Position numbers and translations under genes: made by a program. Positions 55,363 to 64,000 of a stretch of 64,000 nucleotides of DNA are shown one piece after another; the stretch's first letter is position 1, and every line of letters begins with the position of its first letter. The stretch is taken from contig JAEUVD010000011.1 in assembly GCA_016787065.1 (NCBI GenBank), forward strand, positions 1-64,000, read 5' to 3'. The DNA is from Chitinophagaceae bacterium (GTDB lineage: Bacteria > Bacteroidota > Bacteroidia > Chitinophagales > Chitinophagaceae). The notes beneath the pieces are model-generated. The model was not told the origin of the DNA. It searched no databases and was given only the letters and a program-made list of their open reading frames with translations.

Positions 55363-57393
55363 TTACCAGATACGAACACGATCTTCAGGTTTACGATACA
55401 TTTTATTTTTTTCTGTAACATTAAAGGCCGTATACCATTCATCACAATTACTCATGGGTCCTAATACACGTAAAAATATAGGCGCATGTACATCGCTCAA
55501 TAAAAGCGATGCTGTTTTAGCATCCGTTCTTGTTTGCATCCATCCATAAGCATAACCCATAAAATAGCGTTGCAACGGAGTGAGTCCGGCGAGTTTTTTA
55601 TTTTCTTGAAATTGCTTGGTTTTCTTAAAGGCATCCAAACCTATAATCACACCACCTAAATCGGCAATATTTTCACCTAAACTGGCTTCACCATTAGCAT
55701 GTAAGCTATCTAAAACTACATACGCATTGAATTGATCAACTAACATTTGTGCTCGTTTTTTGAAATTGGCTTCATCTTCTTTACTCCACCAATTTTTAAG
55801 ATTCCCGTTCTGATCAAACTGTCGGCCTTCATCATCAAAACCGTGCGTTAATTCATGTCCAATAGTTGATGCACCAACATAACCATAAACAACAGCGTCA
55901 TCTAAATCTTCATCTTTATAGCCTGGTGCAGTAAAAATAGCTGCCGGAAGCACAATTTCATTATTCGATGGATTGTAATACGCATTGTAGGTTTGGGGAG
56001 TCATCGACCATTCATTACGATCAACCGGTTTACCAAGTTTGTTGATACCATAATTGAATTGCCATAAATTTCCTTCTATCACATTACGACAGTATGAATC
56101 TTGTGTAATTTTCATCGATGAATAATCGCGCCATTTATTAGGATATCCAATTTTACGCTTGATACTATTGAGCTTACTGATTGCTTTTTGTTTGGTACTA
56201 TCACTCATCCATGGTAATTTCTGAATATGTTCACGATAGGAAATTACAATTTGTTCTACTAAATCTTCATATCGTTTTTTTGTTTTCTCCGGAAAATACT
56301 CTTTCACATATAGTTGTCCTAAGGCATCGCCTAATGCATTCTCTTGCGCATTCAACACACGTTTCCATCGAGGGCGTTGTTCTTTCGAACCGCTGAGTAA
56401 TTTCCCATAAAATTCAAAATTTGCTATCTCAAAACGCGTGCTTAAAAAAGGTGCGTATTCGGTAAGTGTTTGATAGGTTAAATAATTCTTCCAGGCTTCT
56501 ATGTTAGCTGTTGTGAACAACGAATTCAATTTTTTAAGATATTCCGGTTGACCAACTATTACAGAATCTGTTTTGATACCTAATGCTTGAAATTCCTTAC
56601 TCCAATCCATTCCGGAAATAAGTTTATTCAAATCTGCAACAGCCATCTTATTATAATTGGCGTACGGATCTCTTAAGTCTTCCAATTTCTTATGACTTTC
56701 CGCCATCTGCTTTTCAAGATTGAACACTTGCAAAGCAGCAACCTTTGCCTTGGTTTCATCATTCAACAACATATTCAACATAATGGCGATATGCGTTGGA
56801 TATTCATTGCGAATGGATGTGGTTCTGCTATCGGTATTGAAATAATAATCACGATCGGGTAATCCTAAACCTCCCTGACTAATATACAAGAAGTTCTTAT
56901 CGCTGTTCTTCATATCCTGATACACACCCATCGAGTACATGGCATCAACTCCATGTTTTTGTAAATTGTTCATACAGGTAAACAATTCGGGTAGCGACTG
57001 AATCGATTTAATTTGATTCAAGATTGGATCTAAGGGATGAAAATCATTCTTTTCGATATTCGCCGAATCCATACCGGCTGAAAAGAAATCACCGATTTGT
57101 TGTGTAGCAGATCCAGTTTTTGCTTCTGTTGATGTGGCTTCTTCACTAATTCTTTTAATACGATTTAGATTCTCATCTTCTACCAAATTAAATATTCCCC
57201 ACCCGCTTTCACTTGCAGGTATAGGATTATCCTTTATCCACTGACCGTTAGCATAATTAAAAAAATCATCTCCCGGAGCTACGGTGGTATCCATGTGGCT
57301 TGATACAATATCTGCCAATTTAGAAGATGAACTGTTGTTTGAATTGCAGGATGCCATCAGGGCTATCACTAGCATAAAATAAATAGACTTCAT
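55363..57393 (-). CDS. M13 family metallopeptidase lipoprotein
   Basis: A 676-residue zinc peptidase of the neprilysin/PepO family, normally cutting oligopeptides. The N-terminus is a lipoprotein signal (ALMASC, Cys16), so it is membrane-anchored. The zinc motif HELTH lies in STIGHELTHGFDDEGRQFD near residue 512, and the third ligand in SLGENIADLGG near 575. NAYYNPSNNEIVLPAAIF, the substrate-binding segment, and the C-terminal RPEDR-like KPEDRVRIW (where family members end in CxVW) are present; the final Cys is replaced. The lipoprotein gene upstream ends 20 bases before it. Confidence 0.95.
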   Translation of the reverse strand: MKSIYFMLVIALMASCNSNNSSSSKLADIVSSHMDTTVAPGDDFFNYANGQWIKDNPIPASESGWGIFNLVEDENLNRIKRISEEATSTEAKTGSATQQIGDFFSAGMDSANIEKNDFHPLDPILNQIKSIQSLPELFTCMNNLQKHGVDAMYSMGVYQDMKNSDKNFLYISQGGLGLPDRDYYFNTDSRTTSIRNEYPTHIAIMLNMLLNDETKAKVAALQVFNLEKQMAESHKKLEDLRDPYANYNKMAVADLNKLISGMDWSKEFQALGIKTDSVIVGQPEYLKKLNSLFTTANIEAWKNYLTYQTLTEYAPFLSTRFEIANFEFYGKLLSGSKEQRPRWKRVLNAQENALGDALGQLYVKEYFPEKTKKRYEDLVEQIVISYREHIQKLPWMSDSTKQKAISKLNSIKRKIGYPNKWRDYSSMKITQDSYCRNVIEGNLWQFNYGINKLGKPVDRNEWSMTPQTYNAYYNPSNNEIVLPAAIFTAPGYKDEDLDDAVVYGYVGASTIGHELTHGFDDEGRQFDQNGNLKNWWSKEDEANFKKRAQMLVDQFNAYVVLDSLHANGEASLGENIADLGGVIIGLDAFKKTKQFQENKKLAGLTPLQRYFMGYAYGWMQTRTDAKTASLLLSDVHAPIFLRVLGPMSNCDEWYTAFNVTEKNKMYRKPEDRVRIW

Positions 57394-57413
57394 ATGGTTT
57401 TATAATTTACAAT

Positions 57414-58244
57414 TTAAAGAGGAATATCAAAGCGAATCAGTTTTTTAATTTTCGTTCCATTCACCGTTCCTTTAACGATGAATTGAACCGAATACAGTTC
57501 AATTTTGAATGGCGCATCGATGGCAGCTCGCGCATTCTTCACTTCTTCTAGTGCTTTTTTAGTGAAATTGCTATTCTTCTTTTTTGCTTGTAATGCGTTG
57601 GTGAAAGCAGTTTTTAATTTTGCTTGATTGACGTCGTTGAATTGAATCGAGTTTTTACCGGTTGAAATAAATAAATTTTCTTTTCCCGGTAAGGTATACC
57701 AGGAAGAACTATACGTTCCTAATGATTGCAGCACGAAACGTTCATTTTGCGTAACAGCAGTTAATTTAGTTACAAGTTTTTCTTCCACACTAACCTCGTG
57801 TAGATTCTTTACTTGAATTTTCATTTCTTGAAAATCACCGCCATCATAGATATAAGATACATTATTCGATTTACGGGCATCCGGATCGCGTTTCGAAGGA
57901 TGTGCCGATAAATTATTAAAAATGACATCGAAATCCTCAAAGCTAACGGTTAATCCTAGTAAAGGTGTTTGACTAACCGGTGTTTCTTCAAGTTTTTTAG
58001 TAGCGTTCAAGCTATCTACCTGAACCATCATCTGAGCAATTTTCTTCGAACTCGATTTATGGTTATTAGGAGCGATATCTTCTGTTTGATTATACAAAAA
58101 TTGCGAATCCGTTTCGGTAACAACAGAGGAACTATCGCCCAAAATAATAGGTTGATTTGAACTGGATTTTTTATCGTCGCCACATGCATGCAACATGATA
58201 ACGCCCGATAGTAACAACCCGTATGTGTACCTTTTGAAATTCAC
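57414..58244 (-). CDS. Lipoprotein of unknown function
   Basis: A 276-residue lipoprotein with a clear signal (MNFKRYTYGLLLSGVIMLHAC, Cys21). The next 60 residues are polar and probably disordered (CGDDKKSSSNQPII onwards). The rest is strand-rich and ends in VKGTVNGTKIKKLIRFDIPL. No family is recognised. It sits in a permease-lipoprotein-M13 peptidase run with gaps of 23 and 20 bases, so a shared transcript is likely. The order hints at peptide or amino-acid use. Confidence 0.7.
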   Translation of the reverse strand: MNFKRYTYGLLLSGVIMLHACGDDKKSSSNQPIILGDSSSVVTETDSQFLYNQTEDIAPNNHKSSSKKIAQMMVQVDSLNATKKLEETPVSQTPLLGLTVSFEDFDVIFNNLSAHPSKRDPDARKSNNVSYIYDGGDFQEMKIQVKNLHEVSVEEKLVTKLTAVTQNERFVLQSLGTYSSSWYTLPGKENLFISTGKNSIQFNDVNQAKLKTAFTNALQAKKKNSNFTKKALEEVKNARAAIDAPFKIELYSVQFIVKGTVNGTKIKKLIRFDIPL

Positions 58245-58267
58245 AAGTGGTAAAATTAAGGAAAACC

Positions 58268-59722
58268 CTAATTTTTATTTTGAAGCTTGCTATGTTTTTT
58301 GGAGTACAAGAAATAAATAACGATTCCGATAGCCATCCAGATGATTAATCGTAACCAAGTATCACCAGGAAGGAAAACCATCATAAATAAACAAGTAGCT
58401 ACTCCTAATATAGGAACCAAAGGAACCAAAGGTGTTCGGAAAGCACGTGGCGCATCAGGCATTTGTTTGCGCATCACAATAACTCCAATACATACCAAAA
58501 TGAAAGCAAATAAAGTTCCGATACTTGTCATTTCACCAACCACTCTTCCAGGAACAAACGCTGCGAATAAGCTTACAAAAACTAAAAACAACAAATTGCT
58601 TTTCGCTGGTGTTCTGAATTTCGGATGCACATCACTAAATACCTTAGGAATTAAACCATCCTTACTCATACTAAAAAATACGCGAGACTGCCCCATGAGT
58701 AACACCATTATTACAGAGGAATATCCCGCCAAAATTGCTACAATAATAGCCCGATTCAACCAAGGATAGTCCGGTATAATAATACCATCTGCTCCCGCTT
58801 TACCCATATGGTCGATAGCCACAGCAACAGGCGCAATACCATCTTTACCTTTAAACGCAGTGTAATTGGCTACGCCGGTCATTACATGAGCAAACAAAAT
58901 ATAAAGCACCGTACAAATAGCTAAAGATCCTAAAATACCAATGGGCATATTGCGTTTAGGATTTTTTGTTTCTTGAGCAGCGGTGCTAACCGCGTCGAAA
59001 CCAATATAGGCAAAGAACACAATTGCAGCGGCACGAATAATACCACTAAAACCATATTCACCAAAGGTTCCGGTATTTTCAGGAATGTATGGTGTGTAAT
59101 TTGAGTTGTTGATATATCCCCATCCGAGTATAATAAAAATTAAAACAACGGCTACCTTTAAGGTTACAATAATTGCGTTGAAGCGTGCGCTTTCCTGAGT
59201 GCCTCGCACTAACAACAAACTCATAAGTATTACAATAACAACAGCAGGTAGATTGATAATACCGCCATCCCACGGGCCAGCCATAAAATTTTCAGAGAGG
59301 TGAATATCAAAACCTTCAAGAAACTTTTTAAAATAACGGCTCCAACTTATACTTACTGTTGCCGCACCTACTGCATATTCAAGAACCAAATCCCAACCAA
59401 TAATCCATGCCATAAATTCACCCATGGTAGCATAACTATAGGTGTAAGCACTTCCGGCTATAGGTATCATACTGGCAAATTCAGCATAACATAATCCGGC
59501 AAAAGCACAGCCTAAACCTGCAACAACAAACGAAAGTGTAATTGCCGGGCCAGCATTAGCGGCGGCGGCACCACCTGTAATTGAAAATAATCCGGCTCCA
59601 ATAATTGCACCAATTCCTAATGCAATCAAGGAACCAGCTCCGAGGGTTTTTTTCAAACCTTTTTCTCCTTCAGCGGCTTCTTCCATTAATTGTTGCAATG
59701 GTTTTCTAACGAATAAACTCAT
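58268..59722 (-). CDS. APC-family amino-acid permease
   Basis: A 484-residue inner-membrane protein with about 12 to 13 helices. It belongs to the cationic amino-acid transporter-like part of the APC superfamily: the unwound helix 1 motif is GIGAIIGAGLFSITGG and helix 6 has FFAYIGFDAVSTAAQETKNP. The C-terminus is charged and cytoplasmic. Substrate not readable. The N-terminal SLFVRKPLQQLMEEAAEGE is typical of the bacterial CAT-like group. It leads the permease-lipoprotein-peptidase run. Confidence 0.9.
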   Translation of the reverse strand: MSLFVRKPLQQLMEEAAEGEKGLKKTLGAGSLIALGIGAIIGAGLFSITGGAAAANAGPAITLSFVVAGLGCAFAGLCYAEFASMIPIAGSAYTYSYATMGEFMAWIIGWDLVLEYAVGAATVSISWSRYFKKFLEGFDIHLSENFMAGPWDGGIINLPAVVIVILMSLLLVRGTQESARFNAIIVTLKVAVVLIFIILGWGYINNSNYTPYIPENTGTFGEYGFSGIIRAAAIVFFAYIGFDAVSTAAQETKNPKRNMPIGILGSLAICTVLYILFAHVMTGVANYTAFKGKDGIAPVAVAIDHMGKAGADGIIIPDYPWLNRAIIVAILAGYSSVIMVLLMGQSRVFFSMSKDGLIPKVFSDVHPKFRTPAKSNLLFLVFVSLFAAFVPGRVVGEMTSIGTLFAFILVCIGVIVMRKQMPDAPRAFRTPLVPLVPILGVATCLFMMVFLPGDTWLRLIIWMAIGIVIYFLYSKKHSKLQNKN

Positions 59723-59971
59723 GTACTTAAATTTTAGCCGACAAGATAGAATTTATTTTCAATTTTTGCTTGTAATTTTTTTTCACGCATTTGAAAGCAT
59801 ATAAAAGGAATTTGAACCTTGCTTTCATCGTCATTATTCATCGCACTAAAAAATCCATTCACCGTATCGAATTCTAATCTCTACTTAATTTACCGACAAT
59901 AAATAATCTCTAACCTCATACAAAATAAATTCCGTATGTTGTGCGTTTATCTTTAGGATGAAAAAACACCC

Positions 59972-61000
59972 ATGAACAGGAAACCTTTAACACATATTTT
60001 AGTGATAACTCTGTTTCTTGCGTTATCCGTAATTTTTACACCGCATTTATTTACAAAAGGCATCGTAATTCCACTTCATGTAATTTTTAAAGATCTGTTT
60101 ACTTATTCGTTACTGGTAGGTTTTTTTTATTTGCATTACTTTCGATTGGTTCCGGAATACTTTGTAACGCAACGTTACCTTGATTATACTTTTGTAATCT
60201 GTTTAATTTTCTTAGCCATTCTTTTCTTACCTACTATTCTCTTTCATTTTATTTTTGGGTTCCCCTATCCTAAACCTTTTCATTATAAAGAATCAGAAGA
60301 CGGTCTATTCGTTATTTATATAACTAAAACATTCAAATCGCTCCTCTTCCCTTATATAGGAATTATGTTTTCTTCCTTAGCTTTTGTAATTAATAAAGAA
60401 TGGAAGAAATTAATAGAAGATAAAGAACGTGCTGAACTATCTTACCTGAAAGCACAATTGAATCCTCATTTTCTTTTTAATACACTGAACAGTATTTATT
60501 CTCTAGCCCTTATTCGATCAGCCAATACACCAAAAGCTATTCTAGGTTTATCGAGTTTAATGCGCTATGTAATTACCGAAAGTAAAGAAGACTTTGTACC
60601 CTTAGATAATGAGTTGAACTACATTCGAAGTTATATCGACCTCCAAAAAATTCGTTTGGGCGACACCGTTGATGTTAACTATACGTGTGAAGGTGATACA
60701 GAAGGAAAACAAATTTCACCCATTCTTCTTATACCCTTTATTGAAAATGCTTTCAAGCATGGCGTGAATCCGGAAGAAAATTCACAAATTGATATTTATA
60801 TTTCTATTCAGGATAATGACCTTCTTTTAAAGGTTACCAATGCCCTGGTAGAACATAAACGAGAATTATTTTATAAAGGTGGTGTTGGTGTACAAAACGC
60901 CAGAAACCAACTTCGTGTATTATATCCAAACAAGCATTTACTAAAAATAGAGGAAGTAAATGCATGTTATCTTGTAACCCTTAAAATTACGTTATCATGA
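59972..61000 (+). CDS. LytS/YehU-type sensor histidine kinase
   Basis: A 342-residue membrane kinase. About four hydrophobic segments span residues 10-140, with a short helix to the kinase. The phosphoacceptor is His166 in AQLNPHFLFNTLNSIYS (His_kinase family). The ATP-binding part has the N-box-like PFIENAFKHGV and a late G-box GGVGVQNARNQL. No extracellular sensing domain is visible. The stop overlaps the response regulator start (ATGA), so the pair is translationally coupled. Confidence 0.93.
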   Translation: MNRKPLTHILVITLFLALSVIFTPHLFTKGIVIPLHVIFKDLFTYSLLVGFFYLHYFRLVPEYFVTQRYLDYTFVICLIFLAILFLPTILFHFIFGFPYPKPFHYKESEDGLFVIYITKTFKSLLFPYIGIMFSSLAFVINKEWKKLIEDKERAELSYLKAQLNPHFLFNTLNSIYSLALIRSANTPKAILGLSSLMRYVITESKEDFVPLDNELNYIRSYIDLQKIRLGDTVDVNYTCEGDTEGKQISPILLIPFIENAFKHGVNPEENSQIDIYISIQDNDLLLKVTNALVEHKRELFYKGGVGVQNARNQLRVLYPNKHLLKIEEVNACYLVTLKITLS

Positions 61001-61704
61001 TTAAAGCAATTGCACTCGACGACGAACCTATTGCCCTCCAGGTAATAGAAAATTACTGCTCTCAACTTGACAGTGTTGAACTGGAAAAAGTATTTACTAA
61101 ACCGAATGAGGCGTTAAAATACCTTCATAAATTTCCGGTTGATTTAATTTTTCTGGATATTCAAATGCCAACCATGACGGGTATCGAATTCTATAAAAGT
61201 TTAGACAAAAATGTAATGGTTATTTTTACCACAGCATTCAGTGAATACGCCGTTACAGGTTTTGAACTTAACGCGATCGATTTTCTACTTAAACCTTTTT
61301 CTATTGAACGATTTACGCAAGCGGTTCATAAGGCACGCGATTATTATCAGTATATAAATCAAAGTCAGAATTCGCAACAGAATCACATGTTTCTTCGGGC
61401 AGATTATCAGCTTGTGAAAATCAATTATGCGGATATTATTTATATTGAAGGTTTAAATGATTATATCAAAATTCATCTGCATAATCATAAACCGATTGTT
61501 ACTCGCATGACGATGAAGAATATTCTCGACCGCTTACCAGCCAATCAATTTGCACGCGTTCATCGTTCTTATATAGTATCTATTTCTTTAATTAAATCTA
61601 TCAAAAATAAAATGCTTTACATTTCAACTGAAGGTTCAGCGCCTATTGAAATAACTATTGGTAAAAGCTTTATGGATGAACTAGAAAAAATTTACAAAAT
61701 GTAA
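60997..61704 (+). CDS. LytTR response regulator
   Basis: A 235-residue regulator with a CheY-like receiver (Asp54 in LIFLDIQMP, Lys in LLKPF) and a C-terminal LytTR DNA-binding domain (IIYIEGLNDYIKIHLHNHKP, then ARVHRSYIVSI). It should be phosphorylated by the adjacent kinase. Its targets cannot be read from sequence. It is followed by a hairpin terminator. Confidence 0.95.
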   Translation: MIKAIALDDEPIALQVIENYCSQLDSVELEKVFTKPNEALKYLHKFPVDLIFLDIQMPTMTGIEFYKSLDKNVMVIFTTAFSEYAVTGFELNAIDFLLKPFSIERFTQAVHKARDYYQYINQSQNSQQNHMFLRADYQLVKINYADIIYIEGLNDYIKIHLHNHKPIVTRMTMKNILDRLPANQFARVHRSYIVSISLIKSIKNKMLYISTEGSAPIEITIGKSFMDELEKIYKM

Positions 61705-61728
61705 TATTCATTTATTAATGAAACTTCG

Positions 61729-61750
61729 AGACCGTTATAAAACACGGTCT
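61729..61750 (+). terminator. Rho-independent terminator after the LytTR gene
   Basis: A 7-bp stem (AGACCGT with ACGGTCT) with an 8-base loop and a run of seven T. Confidence 0.8.
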
Positions 61751-61793
61751 TTTTTTATTTTAAACAATCCGCTAACAACTGTTCATCTCAAAT

Positions 61794-61801
61794 TATATTT
61801 G
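61794..61801 (+). promoter_or_regulatory. -7 promoter box of the isoaspartyl peptidase gene
   Basis: TATATTTG, a perfect TAnnTTTG, lies 4 bases before the ATG. Confidence 0.6.
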
Positions 61802-61805
61802 CCTT

Positions 61806-62756
61806 ATGTCGAAAATTTCATTAGCGATTCATGGTGGAGCCGGAACCATTTTACCGAGCATGTTAACGCCCGAATTAGAGCTTAGTTATAAACAAGGTTT
61901 ACAAGAAGCCTTAAATACGGGCTATAACATTTTAGAAAACAAAGGAAGTGCTTTAGATGCTGTTATAGCTGCAGTAGCTAGTTTGGAAGATTGCGAATTA
62001 TTTAATGCCGGCAAGGGTTCGGTATTTACGAATCAAGGAAAACATGAAATGGATGCTTCGTTAATGAATGGCATTGATTTATCTGGTGGCGCTGTAGCCG
62101 GTGTAACGAATATCAAAAACCCCATTCAATTGTGTCGTGATATTATGTTACAATCGAATCATGTTATGTTAGCCGGAGAAGGAGCAAAGGAATTTGCGTT
62201 GCGTTGTGGCTATGAACTTCAACCCGACGCGTATTTTTTCAATCAATATCGTTACGATCAATGGCAAGAAATTAAGGATAGTGCATTTTATCAATTAGAT
62301 CATAAGGAAGATAAGCTTCATTCTAAAGAAAAGGATGATCGCAAATTCGGAACCGTGGGTGCTGTTGCTCTGGATGCAAATGGCAATCTTGCTGCAGCAA
62401 CGTCAACCGGTGGTATGACGAATAAGCGCTTCGGTCGCATTGGTGACAGTCCGGTTTTAGGTATTGGTACTTACGCTAATAATAAAACCTGTGCGATTAG
62501 TTGCACCGGTCATGGTGAATTTTTTCTGCGTGCTGTGGTTGCCTATGATGTTAGCTGTTTGATGGAGTACAAAGGACTTTCCTTACAAGATGCTTGTCAT
62601 GTTGTGGTGAAAGATAAATTAGTGAAGATGGGCGGTGAAGGAGGATTAATTGCAGTGGATACGCTTGGCAACTATTCGTTGTGTTTTAATTCCGAAGGAA
62701 TGTACCGTGGGATACGCACTAATTCCGGTATGAACGAAGTAGCTATCTATGAATAG
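61806..62756 (+). CDS. Isoaspartyl peptidase / L-asparaginase (Ntn hydrolase)
   Basis: A 316-residue N-terminal-nucleophile hydrolase that self-cleaves before a threonine. The precursor N-terminus ISLAIHGGAGTI is the family start. The nucleophile is Thr183 in FGTVGAVALD. The substrate-binding GGMTNKRFGRIGDSPVLGIG and the CTGHGEFFLR block follow. It removes isoaspartyl residues from damaged peptides or hydrolyses asparagine. No signal peptide is seen, so it is cytoplasmic. A -7 box right before it gives a nearly leaderless mRNA. Confidence 0.95.
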   Translation: MSKISLAIHGGAGTILPSMLTPELELSYKQGLQEALNTGYNILENKGSALDAVIAAVASLEDCELFNAGKGSVFTNQGKHEMDASLMNGIDLSGGAVAGVTNIKNPIQLCRDIMLQSNHVMLAGEGAKEFALRCGYELQPDAYFFNQYRYDQWQEIKDSAFYQLDHKEDKLHSKEKDDRKFGTVGAVALDANGNLAAATSTGGMTNKRFGRIGDSPVLGIGTYANNKTCAISCTGHGEFFLRAVVAYDVSCLMEYKGLSLQDACHVVVKDKLVKMGGEGGLIAVDTLGNYSLCFNSEGMYRGIRTNSGMNEVAIYE

Positions 62757-62811
62757 TTAAAAAAGTTGGAGTGAATTTACAATTTCAGAAATAAACTGAA
62801 TACCACTCTAA

Positions 62812-63687
62812 TTAACGCTCTTCGTTAAAGTCGTAGAGATAATAGCGAATACCGATTTGAATACCTAAATTAAAAGGATGAGTTCCTGAACGATTCCAAT
62901 TGCTTTTCGGATCATTCATGTATTTCGTGTAGTTGTCGTACACATAACCACTGTATGGAAAACCAACCGTATTATTTGTTCCATCTACATAACGGAAACG
63001 AGTTTTCTCAATACTTTCAATATTTGTAATGGTAAATTCACCTTTCAACTGTGCAATAAATTGCATTTTATCTTTGATACGATAGTTAATTCCAAATCCG
63101 GCTAGTGCTCCAAAACCATTACGAACAATCGGACTTTTATCCATACTCAAAACAGTTTGTAATTTGGTTGTATCGTAAGTTATCGTGTACGTGTCTTTGG
63201 TAATCGTTGTAGTTTCCGTAGGTGCTTTCGTTAAATCATCTTTGTAATCTTTTTTACGAACATCTTTATAGCCCGTGTTGTACGAGTAGTAAAAGCCAAG
63301 AGTATAAAAATACTTCAGTCGCTTGTCTTTGTGTGCTTGTAATCCGAAGATAATTGGAATTTTCAAAAAACTTGTTGACGTAGTAGCCGTCATGTTGTAA
63401 GTGTATGAAATATCATTACCTACGTACTTTTGATTACTCGTACCAAACGATAAACCACCGGCTACTGAGAATCCACTTTGATAAAGTCGGCCAAATTCTA
63501 AGGTAGCCCCAAAGCCAGGGGTAAACTGATATTTTTGAAAACTATCAGCACGAAAATCATCCGAATTAAAGAGGTTTGATTTATAACCGAATACATGAAT
63601 ACCATAAAACGGACCATAGGTTCTGTCCTGCGCCTTAGCTATTCCAATCGTTAGTACCGCAAGGCACAACACGAGAATTTTCTTCAT
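62812..63687 (-). CDS. Outer-membrane beta-barrel protein
   Basis: A 291-residue protein with a signal peptide ending GIAKAQ. The mature part has many alternating strands and aromatic girdle residues (YFYTLGFYYSYNTGYK, FGALAGFGINYRI) and ends in LGIQIGIRYYLYDFNEER, a barrel-like end with a short charged tail. It suits the OMP_b-brl_2/PorT-like group. Loops are rich in Thr and Lys (TKAPTETTTITKDTYTITY). Function not known. The minus-strand lpxD-like gene ends 93 bases upstream. Confidence 0.75.
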   Translation of the reverse strand: MKKILVLCLAVLTIGIAKAQDRTYGPFYGIHVFGYKSNLFNSDDFRADSFQKYQFTPGFGATLEFGRLYQSGFSVAGGLSFGTSNQKYVGNDISYTYNMTATTSTSFLKIPIIFGLQAHKDKRLKYFYTLGFYYSYNTGYKDVRKKDYKDDLTKAPTETTTITKDTYTITYDTTKLQTVLSMDKSPIVRNGFGALAGFGINYRIKDKMQFIAQLKGEFTITNIESIEKTRFRYVDGTNNTVGFPYSGYVYDNYTKYMNDPKSNWNRSGTHPFNLGIQIGIRYYLYDFNEER

Positions 63688-63780
63688 GACGGTAAAGATA
63701 AATAAAACTCTGTAAAAGCAAAATATTCTTAAAAAAAGGCTGAAAGTGGTTATAAATAAGGGTAAACGATTAGTGTAAGC

Positions 63781-64000
63781 TTAGAAATCGCCTTTCATTT
63801 TATCCCATAATTCAGGAATTCGTTTCACCCAAACTAACTCCTCCATTTTTTCTTTGGCATCTTGAACAGGTATTCCAAACCACACTTTTCCGCCGGGTAA
63901 CGATTTACCCACACCACTTTTAGCAAGCACAACGGTATTGCTTTCAATAACTAGATCCTTACTAACACCAACTTGACCATAAAGTAGCACATTATCACCG
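63781..64000 (-). CDS. LpxD-like UDP-3-O-acylglucosamine N-acyltransferase, C-terminal part
   Basis: The 5' part lies beyond the window; about 72 residues are visible. The end of a left-handed hexapeptide helix is clear (GDNVLLYGQVGVSKDLVIES, then VVLAKSGVGKSLPGG) followed by FGIPVQDAKEKMEELVWVKRIPELWDKMK. This resembles the LpxD C-terminus, with its helical tail, which adds the N-linked acyl chain in lipid A synthesis. LpxA or another hexapeptide enzyme is not fully excluded from this fragment. Confidence 0.75.
   Translation of the reverse strand, partial: GDNVLLYGQVGVSKDLVIESNTVVLAKSGVGKSLPGGKVWFGIPVQDAKEKMEELVWVKRIPELWDKMKGDF

Overview
This 64 kb window is ordinary chromosome from a member of the Bacteroidota, probably a free-living gliding or T9SS-bearing lineage near Flavobacteriales or Chitinophagales; I cannot fix the genus. 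The signs are a low G+C content, almost no Shine-Dalgarno sequences, and at least a dozen TAnnTTTG -7 boxes. There are also three secreted proteins with T9SS type A C-terminal sorting domains, the gliding lipoprotein GldH, and many small lipoproteins and outer-membrane beta-barrels. I see no prophage, insertion sequence, CRISPR array or resistance island.

Layout. 1-15.6 kb: clpC, an MFS permease, coaD, a YfiT-like enzyme, a leucine-rich-repeat protein, lipA, a large T9SS protein, marC-like, yicC-like, then a compact run gldH-lptB-GH3-like-cobalamin adenosyltransferase. 15.6-18.8 kb: a degenerate repeated small ORF followed by a three-gene sulfur-transfer cassette (PP-loop ATPase, SufE-like, SufS-like). 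19-24.3 kb: a T9SS protein, a repeat-rich stretch with a dead four-helix-bundle gene, tRNA-Ser(TGA), queA and a photolyase. 24.3-33.6 kb: a 1221-residue YDG-repeat protein, an MFS permease with a Crp-family regulator, a YceI protein, an Mrp/ApbC ATPase and pyrF.

33.7-40.5 kb: a tight operon of a SpeD-like protein, a DUF4178 membrane protein, a 53-residue membrane peptide, a DUF350 protein, a membrane-fused spermidine-synthase-like enzyme, a lipoprotein-like FAD oxidoreductase and a frameshifted multi-membrane-span protein. This operon is the best candidate here for an undescribed system. It faces a Thr-Tyr-Gly-Thr tRNA cluster that has lost its usual tuf partner. 41-50.3 kb: an AcpH-like and a YiiX-like protein, queE, folD, ffh, tRNA-Leu(CAA), a TPR protein, a zinc-ribbon coiled coil, a Nif3-like protein and pepT. 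50.5-64 kb: beta-barrel proteins, a DUF4412-like protein, a serine hydrolase, a T9SS protein, an M13 peptidase, an amino-acid permease, a LytS/LytTR pair, an isoaspartyl peptidase and the end of an lpxD-like gene.

How the genes work together: queA and queE serve queuosine synthesis from separate sites. gldH and the T9SS substrates belong to gliding and secretion. lptB and lpxD serve LPS synthesis and export. The SpeD/SpeE-like operon and the PP-loop/SufE/SufS cassette look like self-contained modification systems whose substrates cannot be read from sequence.
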